DNA of 10,987 nucleotides from an uncultured Micrococcales bacterium (GTDB taxonomy: Bacteria; Actinomycetota; Actinomycetes; S36-B12; UBA10799). Location: assembly GCA_937952095.1 (NCBI GenBank), contig CALFYG010000239.1, forward strand, positions 1-10,987. The letters are read 5' to 3'. The position numbers and the translations under genes were made by a program. Positions 1 to 5,121 of the stretch are shown one piece after another; positions within the stretch are counted from its first letter, which is position 1; each line of letters opens with the position of its first letter. The notes beneath the pieces are model-generated. The model made no database searches. It saw only the letters and a list, made by a program, of their open reading frames with translations, and had not been told where the DNA came from.

Positions 1-270
1 CGACACCACCACGAACCCGCCAGCCGTGCAGGGAACCCCCATCGCCGTCGGCGACAACCCCCTAGGTATGGCGGTGTCCCCGGACGGCACCCGCGCCTAC
101 ATCACCAACGCCGTCAGCGACACGGTGTCGGTGATCGACACCACCACGAACCCGCCAGCCGTGCAGGGAACCCCCATCGCCGTCGGCGACGGCGCCAATG
201 GGGTGGCGGTGTCCCCGGACGGTACCCGCGCCTACGTCACCAACTACCTCAGCAACACGGTGTCGGTGTT
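1..270 (+). repeat. Tandem 135-bp YVTN blade repeat (two visible copies)
   Basis: Bases 1-55 and 136-190 are identical over 55 bp, and the following 80 bp of each unit stays highly similar, giving a 135-bp (45-codon) period. The differences fall mainly in the stretches after the GD of the AVGD motif and after the TN of the YVTN/YITN motif. The array is cut by the window edge, so copy number is unknown. Near-identity at DNA level suggests recent duplication or ongoing homogenisation by recombination. Confidence 0.9.
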
Positions 271-892
271 GGCGTTGCAGCCCTCCCCGCCGACGGGGGT
301 GTCCGCCTCGGCGGGCGACGCGCAGGCGAACGTCTCCTGGTCCGTGCCCTCGTTCACCGGCGGCCAGCCGATCACGTCCTACACCGCCACCGCATCGCCG
401 GGCGGGAAGACCTGCACCACCAGCGGGGCGCCAACCTGCACCATCGAGGGGCTGACCAACGGCACCGCCTACACGGTCACTGTGACGGCGACCAACAGCA
501 TTGGCACCAGCGCGGCCAGCACCCCAAGCAACCCCGTGACCCCGGCAGCACCGACACCGCAACCGGACCCGTCGGTGACGAAGAAGCAGACCCTGAAGAC
601 CAAGTTGCCCAAACGCATCAAGGTCTCCGGGCTCACGGTGATCACTCCGGCCAACACCCGCACCAACGCCGGGCAGCTCGTGCGCACCCTCGTGCGCGGT
701 GGACCCGTCAAACCCACCGCCGCCGGACAGGTCCGCTACTTCACCGTCGTACGAGGCCCCAAAGGCAAGACCTCGGTGCGCACCTACGGCTACCCCAACC
801 TGCGGCTGAAGGTCACCCAGAAAGCACCCGCCACCACCGGCTACACCGCTTTCACCCGCACCGCCACCTACACCAAAGGCACGCGTGGCTGA
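1..892 (+). CDS. Secreted/surface YVTN beta-propeller + fibronectin III protein (5' partial)
   Basis: The gene enters from outside the window; the reading frame is open from base 2 and ends at TGA 890-892 (296 residues visible). Residues 1 to about 90 hold two YVTN-type propeller blades with the signature SPDGTRAY(I/V)TN followed by a TVSV strand. Each unit is 45 residues (135 bp). Residues about 95-180 form a fibronectin type III domain (PPTGVSAS, SWSVP, GLTNGTAYTVTVTATN). A Pro-rich linker and a basic region rich in Lys, Arg and Thr follow; I do not recognise a family for the tail. YVTN propellers in bacterial extracellular proteins usually act as interaction surfaces, so a cell-surface or secreted role is inferred. 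The signal peptide and further blades should lie upstream. The GTG at base 26 is internal to a repeat and is not the real start. Confidence 0.85.
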   Translation, partial: DTTTNPPAVQGTPIAVGDNPLGMAVSPDGTRAYITNAVSDTVSVIDTTTNPPAVQGTPIAVGDGANGVAVSPDGTRAYVTNYLSNTVSVLALQPSPPTGVSASAGDAQANVSWSVPSFTGGQPITSYTATASPGGKTCTTSGAPTCTIEGLTNGTAYTVTVTATNSIGTSAASTPSNPVTPAAPTPQPDPSVTKKQTLKTKLPKRIKVSGLTVITPANTRTNAGQLVRTLVRGGPVKPTAAGQVRYFTVVRGPKGKTSVRTYGYPNLRLKVTQKAPATTGYTAFTRTATYTKGTRG

Positions 893-1089
893 CGAGCAGA
901 CAACCCGCCATACACGCAGACACCACGTGGGGCCACAAGGTGCCTCATGGGTACCGGTGCCACGCGAACACCGGGGTGGCGCTGCCGCTGTAGGCCTCGC
1001 TCAGGGCTCCTCCCGGGCCAGTCGCTCCAGGCACTCCTGCCACACGCGCAGGTGCGAATCTTCGGCTGACGCATCGCCTGAACACAACC

Positions 1090-1118
1090 TCGACGTGTGA
1101 CCGGCTGAGGGTGACAAT
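1090..1118 (+). promoter_or_regulatory. Putative promoter for the small protein gene at 1125
   Basis: A -35-like TCGACG (1090-1095) lies 17 nt before a -10-like GACAAT (1113-1118). The -10 is followed by exactly 6 nt and the GTG at 1125, which would give a leaderless message. The same geometry recurs at other genes in this window. The -10 lacks the first consensus T, so this is a moderate call. Confidence 0.35.
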
Positions 1119-1124
1119 GGGGAC

Positions 1125-1304
1125 GTGCAGGCCAAACTCGAGCAGATCATCGCCGACGGTGGTGCCGATCAGGCGCGATTAGCTCGCGAATTGCTGGCAC
1201 GACTCTCCGTCGCACCGGCCGAATCACCGGCGCTTCACGCCGAAATCGACGCGCTGTACGACGCGTACCTGCACGACCCTTATCTGACCCGCGACAGCAG
1301 GTGA
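1125..1304 (+). CDS. Small hypothetical protein (59 aa) upstream of MerB-like gene
   Basis: An open frame runs from GTG 1125 to TGA 1302-1304 and encodes 59 residues, too short for many gene callers. The product is acidic and predicted to be largely helical: QAKLEQII near the N-terminus, then an RLARELLARL helix, then HAEIDALYDAYLHDPY. Codon choice is G/C-rich at third positions like its neighbours. Its stop overlaps the GTG at 1301 by four bases (GTGA), the usual arrangement for translational coupling. No family was recognised. No strong Shine-Dalgarno sequence is present (GAGG at 1107-1110 is 14 nt away); the start is chosen because a -10-like box lies 6 nt upstream. It could be a small partner of the MerB-like protein, but nothing in the sequence proves a function. 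Confidence 0.55.
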   Translation: MQAKLEQIIADGGADQARLARELLARLSVAPAESPALHAEIDALYDAYLHDPYLTRDSR

Positions 1305-1999
1305 CCCACGGTCCCGTCGCCGGTCCTTATGCTGAACCGGTGGATGTCGAAGAAGTGCGGTTGGCTGTCTACGACTCTTTCAGCCGTACCGGCACCGCAC
1401 CGGACCGCGGTCTGCTTGCTGAACGATTCTCGGCATCCGTGGCTCAGATCGACAAGGCGTTGCGGAGACTTGCCGACAGTCGTCATCTCGCGCTGGCGGC
1501 CGACGGAAGCATCGTCATGGCGCACCCCTTCTCGTCAGTGCCGCTCGGGTTCTCCGTCATGGGCACGAACACCCTCTGGTGGGGAGGCTGCGCCTGGGAC
1601 TCGTTCGCACTGCCGCACCTGCTCCCGTGGGAGGACGAGGTCCTCGTGGCGACCCGCTGCCCTTCGTGCGCAACGCCCCATGCCTGGTCGGTGGGCACAG
1701 AGAGCCCACCACCGGGCGACCAGGTGGCGCACTTCCTGGTACCGGCGGCACACATGTGGGACGACGTCGTGCACACATGCGGCAACCAGCGGATCTTCTG
1801 CTCCCGGGATTGTGTTGACGCGTGGCTTCATGACACGGGTCAGGACGAGGGTTACGTGATGGACCTGAGCACCCTCTGGCACCTCGCCGCCCACTGGTAC
1901 GACGGTCGCCTCTCCCGCGGCTACGTCCGGCGGGAACCTTCCGCGGCCGCCGACTACCTGCGCAACGTCGGACTGTCCGGCACGTTCTGGGGGCTGTGA
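1301..1999 (+). CDS. MerB-like alkylmercury (organomercurial) lyase family protein
   Basis: This 232-residue protein matches the MerB fold layout. An N-terminal winged-helix region (about 15-75: RGLLAERF, VAQIDKALRRLADS) is followed by the catalytic domain. MerB cleaves carbon-mercury bonds using Cys96, Asp99 and Cys159 (E. coli plasmid R831b enzyme). Here the equivalent residues appear to be C97 and D100 in GGCAWDSFALPHLL and C160 in VVHTCGNQRIFCS, with nearly identical numbering. Extra cysteines (C120-P-S-C123, C167, C171) could bind metal. There is no merA, merR, merT or merP nearby, so the substrate may not be organomercury. The start is uncertain. GTG 1301 overlaps the stop of the 59-aa gene; GTG 1340 (219 aa) lies 6 nt after a TATGCT box and would be a leaderless start. 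Both keep the whole conserved region. The stop lies 26 nt before the ABM gene, suggesting one operon. Confidence 0.8.
   Translation: MTHGPVAGPYAEPVDVEEVRLAVYDSFSRTGTAPDRGLLAERFSASVAQIDKALRRLADSRHLALAADGSIVMAHPFSSVPLGFSVMGTNTLWWGGCAWDSFALPHLLPWEDEVLVATRCPSCATPHAWSVGTESPPPGDQVAHFLVPAAHMWDDVVHTCGNQRIFCSRDCVDAWLHDTGQDEGYVMDLSTLWHLAAHWYDGRLSRGYVRREPSAAADYLRNVGLSGTFWGL
1328..1333 (+). promoter_or_regulatory. Possible internal -10 box (TATGCT) for an alternative MerB-like start
   Basis: TATGCT is followed by 6 nt and an in-frame GTG at 1340. This matches the leaderless geometry of other genes here, but no good -35 lies at 16-18 nt, so it may be chance. Confidence 0.25.
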
Positions 2000-2012
2000 G
2001 TGCACCGACCCG

Positions 2013-2019
2013 AAGGAGG
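2013..2019 (+). promoter_or_regulatory. Strong Shine-Dalgarno AAGGAGG for the ABM gene
   Basis: Perfect anti-16S complement 6 nt before ATG 2026. It fixes the start and rules out the longer frame from GTG 1996. Confidence 0.8.
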
Positions 2020-2025
2020 ATCGTG

Positions 2026-2337
2026 ATGTTCGCTCTTTTCGTGAGGTTCGGCGTGAAGGAAGGCTGCGAGGAGCGGTTCGACGCGCTAGTCGCTGAGACG
2101 ATCAACGGCATCGCCGCAGATGAGCCCGACACGCTCGTGTACCTGACGAGCGTCCCCGCGTCAGAAGCCGGCGTCAGGGTGTTCCTGGAGGTGTATCGGG
2201 ATCAGGACGCCTTCGACCGTCATGAACAACAGCCTCATGTCAGGGCCTTCCTGAACGCCAGGAGGGCTCTGGTGGACTCAGTCACTGTGGATCGGTTGAC
2301 TGACGTTTCCGGCCACGTGGCGGGTCCGCAGAGTTAG
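2026..2337 (+). CDS. Antibiotic biosynthesis monooxygenase (ABM) domain protein, ferredoxin-like fold
   Basis: This is a 103-residue single-domain protein of the size usual for ABM/YgiN-like proteins, which dimerise through a ferredoxin-like alpha+beta fold. Visible landmarks are an N-terminal strand (MFALFVRFGVKEG), a helix EERFDALVAET, the strand pattern DTLVYLTS, the FLEVYRDQDAFDRHEQQPHVRAFL region (strand, loop, then helix, typical of the family) and a last strand. The family includes quinol and polyketide oxygenases, haem-degrading enzymes and proteins of unknown role, so the reaction cannot be named. ATG 2026 is chosen over in-frame GTG 1996 because a perfect AAGGAGG (2013-2019) sits 6 nt before it. 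The gene follows the MerB-like gene closely and is probably co-transcribed. Confidence 0.8.
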   Translation: MFALFVRFGVKEGCEERFDALVAETINGIAADEPDTLVYLTSVPASEAGVRVFLEVYRDQDAFDRHEQQPHVRAFLNARRALVDSVTVDRLTDVSGHVAGPQS

Positions 2338-2421
2338 CGGAATGCGAGGCCCGCAGCCGACGTCCACTGCTGTGGTGATCCCCTGTGCTTCGAAGACCGC
2401 CAGGTACCTCTGCACCCAGGC

Positions 2422-3342
2422 TCACAGGGCCGGCTGGGGTTCCGGCTCCTCACGACGAGCGCCGCTGACAGCCCGCGCTTGGAGCACGAGTCCGGCGAGC
2501 ACACACCCCAGACCCACGATGCCGAGCGGCGGCACCGCCTCCCCGAGGATCACGACGCCGAGAACAGTGGCGGTCATTGGATCGGCGAGCAGCAGCGTGG
2601 CCGCCGGCCCGGGCGGCATCCCGCGCAACCCGACCACCTGGAACACATTGGCCAGTGCCATCGTGACGATGCCGAGGTAGGCGACCATCAGCCAGCCCGC
2701 TGGAGTGGACAGCCAGTCCAAGGGCTGCGAGAGCAGAAGTGGCGCGAGCATCAGCGCTCCAAGCAGGTACGCGACGCCCGGCAGTTCGACGACGTGCCCA
2801 CCCCGGTTCAGTTCGGCCTTGGCCGCGACGACGTACGAGGCGGAACTCAGACCGGCGCCCACTGCCATAAGGGGACCCAGGACATCGTCGACGGCAAGGT
2901 CACCCCACGCGCTGAGCAACAATCCGAGAATCGCCAAACCCGTCGCCGCAGCCCACGCCGGATTGGGCCGATGGCGCAAGAAGGCCCAGCCGAGCAAGCC
3001 GGTGAAGACTGGCCCGGATCCGACCGCCACCAACGTGCTCACTGCGACCCCTGATCTGTCCACAGCACCGAAGAAGAAGGGCTGATACGCCGCGGCACCG
3101 GCGGCCATGACCCAGACGGTCGGCCGCTTCACCAGCGTGGGGATGCTGCTCCAGGAGCCGCCGAGAAACGGCAAGACGGCGAGCAACGCGACAGCGCCCA
3201 CGGCCAACCGCAGGCCTCCCACCGCGACGGGAGTTGCCTCGTCCGGACCGAGAGCCGCCGCAGTTCCGGCGGTTCCGAGCAGGACACCGGCCACGAGCAC
3301 GAGCAGCACAGGCCTCCGCGCGCGTTGTCCCACAGCGTTCAC
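2422..3342 (-). CDS. EamA/DMT-superfamily membrane exporter
   Basis: The product has 306 residues with about ten predicted membrane helices arranged as two homologous EamA halves (roughly residues 10-140 and 150-285). It opens with a basic NAVGQRARRP segment followed by a first helix (VLLVLVAGVLLGTAGTAAAL). Recognisable family stretches are TPVAVGGLRLAVGAVALL, AAYQPFFFGAV, AVSTLVAVGSGPVFTGLLG in the first half and ASYVVAAKA, PAATLLLADPMTATVLGVVILGE in the second. DMT-family EamA proteins export amino acids or small metabolites, or import them in some cases; the substrate is not readable from sequence. GTG 3342 is chosen because GGAAAGGGA precedes it and a TAGCGT -10 box lies further upstream; in-frame starts above about 3366 would lie in or before that box. 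The tail is short, soluble and acidic/proline-rich (REEPEPQP). It converges on the ABM gene with an 84-bp gap showing only a 4-bp hairpin. Confidence 0.88.
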   Translation of the reverse strand: MNAVGQRARRPVLLVLVAGVLLGTAGTAAALGPDEATPVAVGGLRLAVGAVALLAVLPFLGGSWSSIPTLVKRPTVWVMAAGAAAYQPFFFGAVDRSGVAVSTLVAVGSGPVFTGLLGWAFLRHRPNPAWAAATGLAILGLLLSAWGDLAVDDVLGPLMAVGAGLSSASYVVAAKAELNRGGHVVELPGVAYLLGALMLAPLLLSQPLDWLSTPAGWLMVAYLGIVTMALANVFQVVGLRGMPPGPAATLLLADPMTATVLGVVILGEAVPPLGIVGLGCVLAGLVLQARAVSGARREEPEPQPAL

Positions 3343-3367
3343 GATTCCCTTTCCGACCGACCATTCC

Positions 3368-3373
3368 ACGCTA
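3368..3373 (-). promoter_or_regulatory. Putative -10 box (TAGCGT) for the EamA gene
   Basis: On the - strand TAGCGT precedes the GTG start at 3342 by 25 nt, leaving room for a short leader with GGAAAGGGA. No clear -35 was seen at 17 nt. Confidence 0.35.
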
Positions 3374-3402
3374 CTGAGCCCCAGTCGGTGAGAGGTTGTG
3401 CA

Positions 3403-3480
3403 ATCCGTTAGTCCCCGGCTCATCCGTTAGCCCGGGAACGCCGACCTAGGTCTAACGGGAGTGCTCAAGGTCTAACGGGA
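3403..3480 (+). repeat. Mirrored four-site CCGTTAG / CTAACGG array between divergent transporter genes
   Basis: CCGTTAG occurs at 3405-3411 and 3424-3430, and its reverse complement CTAACGG at 3452-3458 and 3472-3478. The right pair lies within a 13-bp direct repeat AGGTCTAACGGGA (3448-3460 and 3468-3480, 20-bp period). The left pair shares ATCCGTTAG (19-bp period). The outer and inner pairs are both centred at about 3441, and a 10-bp palindrome GACCTAGGTC (3443-3452) abuts that centre. The layout suggests cooperative binding of a dimeric regulator on one face of the helix, upstream of both the EamA gene and the riboswitch transcript. I do not recognise a known operator. Confidence 0.6.
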
Positions 3481-3501
3481 TGCTCGCCGACCCTCGCTAG
3501 C

Positions 3502-3529
3502 GTGACCCCCACAACTGACCGCGTACCAT
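3502..3529 (+). promoter_or_regulatory. Putative promoter of the manganese exporter / riboswitch transcript
   Basis: GTGACC (3502-3507), a 16-nt spacer and TACCAT (3524-3529). A start about 7 nt downstream would fall near 3536, the first base of riboswitch stem P1, which supports the assignment. Confidence 0.45.
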
Positions 3530-3530
3530 T

Positions 3531-3634
3531 GTTCCTCGAAGGGGAGTAGTCCCCAATCGAGACGTCGACACACTGGCTCCGGCCCGGCGTCACGAACCTG
3601 CGAAACCCGCAGGTGGACGAGACCTTCGACCGTG
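3531..3634 (+). ncRNA. yybP-ykoY manganese riboswitch (aptamer)
   Basis: The leader carries the two conserved blocks of the yybP-ykoY family. The L1 block is AAGGGGAGTAG (3539-3549) and the L3 block is GGACGAGACC (3615-3624). They are closed by P1, TCGAAGG (3536-3542) with CCTTCGA (3623-3629), 7 perfect pairs. A distal hairpin ACCTGCG (3596-3602) / CGCAGGT (3608-3614) stands directly before the L3 block, as expected for the arm carrying it. The intervening part (GTCGACACACTGG onwards) resembles the usual middle segment but is less clear. This family senses Mn2+ by docking L1 and L3, and commonly controls UPF0016, TerC and MntP-type exporters. The downstream gene here is a UPF0016 protein, so motif and context agree. 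Assigned by eye, without a covariance model. Confidence 0.85.
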
Positions 3635-3694
3635 CCCCTTGGGCTGGTCGAAGCGTCTTCACGCGGCGTCCAGCCTCCGAACCGAAAGGACGCC
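3624..3694 (+). promoter_or_regulatory. Riboswitch expression platform: anti-P1 hairpin and SD-sequestering hairpin
   Basis: CTTCGACC (3624-3631) is perfectly complementary to GGTCGAAG (3646-3653), with GCCC/GGGC pairing inside (3634-3637 with 3641-3644). It reuses the 3' strand of aptamer stem P1, so the two structures exclude each other. Downstream, GGCGTCC (3665-3671) pairs perfectly with GGACGCC (3688-3694) and covers the GGA of the Shine-Dalgarno AAAGGA. No T tract follows the first hairpin, so translation control looks likelier than a classical terminator. The direction of switching cannot be read from sequence; known family members mostly turn genes on with Mn2+. Confidence 0.55.
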
Positions 3695-3697
3695 ACC

Positions 3698-4267
3698 ATC
3701 GACGCGCTCCTTCTGTCTTTCGTCGTGATCTTCGTCGCCGAACTCGGGGACAAGTCGCAGCTGATGGCCATGACCTTCGCTACCCGCTACCGCTTCTGGC
3801 TCGTTGTCGCAGCGATCACGGCAGCCACCGCTGTCGTGCACCTGCTCTCCGTTGCCGTCGGCGCCCTGGTCGGAGCCTCGTTGCCGACCACCGCGATCAA
3901 CATCATCGCGGGCTTGGCGTTCCTAGGCTTCGGGCTATGGACACTGCGCGGTGATGAACTGTCCGACGACGAACAGACCCGTGCCGCGCGGTCCACACGA
4001 TCCGCGTTCTTCGCCGTTGCCAGCGCCTTCTTCCTCGCGGAGTTGGGGGACAAGACCATGTTGGCCACGGTCACGTTGGCCACCGACAACGGTTGGCTGG
4101 GCACATGGATCGGCTCCACCTTGGGGATGGTCGCGGCCGATGCCCTGGCCATCGGTGTCGGCGCCTACCTCGGGAAGAAGTTGCCTGAGAAGACCGTGCG
4201 GATCGGGGCGGCCATCCTGTTCTTCGCCTTCGGCGCGTGGCTCATCGCCGAGGGACTCCGGGGATGA
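3698..4267 (+). CDS. GDT1/UPF0016 (TMEM165-like) manganese exporter, probable AUC start
   Basis: The 189-residue product is normal length for bacterial UPF0016 proteins, with about six membrane helices in two homologous halves. Each half carries the family signature: AELGDKSQLMA (E15, D18, K19, S20) and AELGDKTMLAT (E115, D118, K119, T120), whose acidic residues bind the cation. An acidic, charged loop (residues about 84-100) separates the halves. Bacterial members with yybP-ykoY leaders export Mn2+ at the inner membrane. The start is odd. Codons between in-frame GTG 3632 and ATC 3698 include no ATG, GTG or TTG, and 3632 lies inside the riboswitch platform. AAAGGA (3685-3690) is 7 nt before ATC, and the residues after it (DALLLSFVVIFVAELGDKS) match the usual N-terminus of the family. 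The next GTG would cut into the first helix. The stop overlaps the next gene as ATGA. Confidence 0.9.
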   Translation: MDALLLSFVVIFVAELGDKSQLMAMTFATRYRFWLVVAAITAATAVVHLLSVAVGALVGASLPTTAINIIAGLAFLGFGLWTLRGDELSDDEQTRAARSTRSAFFAVASAFFLAELGDKTMLATVTLATDNGWLGTWIGSTLGMVAADALAIGVGAYLGKKLPEKTVRIGAAILFFAFGAWLIAEGLRG

Positions 4268-5067
4268 CGACGCCCTACCGTGGAGTCATGCCGACCGGCC
4301 TGGAGCCCAGCGACCCACCCGCGCAGTTCGTCAACGACTCCCTCGCCTACACCGACGAAGGCAGCGGCGAGCCGGCCATCGTCGCCATCCCTGGCCTGCC
4401 CGGCAGCGGCCGCGACTTCCGTTGGCTCGCACCCCTGCTGGCCGATCGATTCCGGGTGATACGGATCGACCCACCGGGCTACGGCGCCTCGCCACGGTCG
4501 ACGTGGAAACCCATGACCACAGAGGACCGCGCGGAGTCGGTCATGACTGTGATCGAGCATCTGGGCCTGACCGAGGCGGTCCTGATCGGCCACTCCGCAG
4601 GCGGCGCTGTGGTCGCCCACATAGCCCGTCACCGGCCGCACATGGTGCGGGCGTGCGTCATGCTCTCGTCCACCGGACCGACCGCGCACTTCGCCAAGCA
4701 TCCGTTGCGGTTCATCGCGCAACCGTTGCGCGTCCGCCTTCTCAGGCGAGCGGTGGCACCCGCTGTCCGACAGCTCTACAGAATGCAGGGCTTCCCCAGC
4801 TACCTCACCGACGACGAACGAGCCTTCGCACTGCTCGACGCGGCGGCCTTCGACTTCAGTGCCCACCGCGGCAACCTCGCGGGGATGCGCGCCCCGACGT
4901 TGGTCGCGTGGGCCGACGACGACCCCGTGATCACCCCTGAGACCTTCCGCGCGCTCGCATCGAGTGTTCCCCCTGGACCGCGACTCGAGTTCGCCGACGG
5001 TGGCCACAACGTGCAGAAGACCCACGCGCGTGACATCGCCGAGGCCATCAGCGAATTCGTCGGCTGA
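4264..5067 (+). CDS. Alpha/beta-hydrolase fold enzyme
   Basis: This 267-residue protein has a complete alpha/beta-hydrolase catalytic set: an oxyanion-side PGLPGSGRDF (about 43-52), the nucleophile elbow GHSAGG with Ser111, an acidic residue in WADDDPVITP (D219 or D220) and His248 in DGGHNV. A helical cap region is expected at about 135-205, including a basic stretch (RVRLLRRAVAPAVRQ). Substrate is unknown; the family covers esterases, lipases, lactonases, epoxide hydrolases and haloperoxidase-like enzymes. ATG 4264 overlaps the exporter stop (ATGA) and has GAGGGA 8 nt upstream, which suggests translational coupling and shared riboswitch control. An in-frame ATG 4288, 6 nt after TACCGT, is an alternative leaderless start that keeps all motifs. 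Confidence 0.85.
   Translation: MTTPYRGVMPTGLEPSDPPAQFVNDSLAYTDEGSGEPAIVAIPGLPGSGRDFRWLAPLLADRFRVIRIDPPGYGASPRSTWKPMTTEDRAESVMTVIEHLGLTEAVLIGHSAGGAVVAHIARHRPHMVRACVMLSSTGPTAHFAKHPLRFIAQPLRVRLLRRAVAPAVRQLYRMQGFPSYLTDDERAFALLDAAAFDFSAHRGNLAGMRAPTLVAWADDDPVITPETFRALASSVPPGPRLEFADGGHNVQKTHARDIAEAISEFVG
4276..4281 (+). promoter_or_regulatory. Possible -10 box (TACCGT) for alternative hydrolase start
   Basis: TACCGT is followed by 6 nt and in-frame ATG 4288, the same geometry seen at other genes here. No -35 was recognised. Confidence 0.25.
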
Positions 5068-5094
5068 ACTCGAACCGTCCCACGGGAGTAGGCT
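5064..5094 (+). promoter_or_regulatory. Putative promoter of the MFS transporter
   Basis: TAGGCT (5089-5094) is a good actinobacterial -10. The -35 is weak (CTGAAC, 5064-5069, 19-nt spacer). The predicted start near 5101 leaves about 20 nt of leader that includes the strong Shine-Dalgarno GAGGGGAG (5107-5114). Confidence 0.45.
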
Positions 5095-5121
5095 CCGACC
5101 GGACCTGAGGGGAGTCGTCAC

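Noticed and set aside
893..1124. Gap after the propeller gene
   Set aside because: No supported gene, RNA or terminator; only a scattered CACGTG and GGTACC palindrome and the promoter-like elements near 1090-1118.
1001..1150. Small - strand ORF (49 codons) ending DSHLRVWQECLERLAREEP
   Set aside because: The end looks protein-like and helical, but the first half is poor, there is no ribosome site, and it overlaps the start of the 59-aa gene on the other strand. It could be a gene remnant; not enough to call.
1996..2025. Longer start (GTG 1996) for the ABM protein
   Set aside because: AAGGAGG at 2013-2019 is perfectly placed for ATG 2026 and would lie inside the longer coding sequence.
2338..2421. 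Possible terminator between the convergent ABM and EamA genes
   Set aside because: Only a 4-bp stem (CCAC 2364-2367 / GTGG 2372-2375) without a T tract was found.
3541..3554. GGGG...CCCC mini-hairpin within the riboswitch L1 block
   Set aside because: It would sequester the conserved L1 bases that contact Mn2+; more likely incidental than part of the active fold.
3632..3697. GTG 3632 as start of the UPF0016 gene, adding 22 residues
   Set aside because: It lies in the loop of the anti-P1 hairpin, has no Shine-Dalgarno sequence, and the added residues do not resemble the family's N-terminus.
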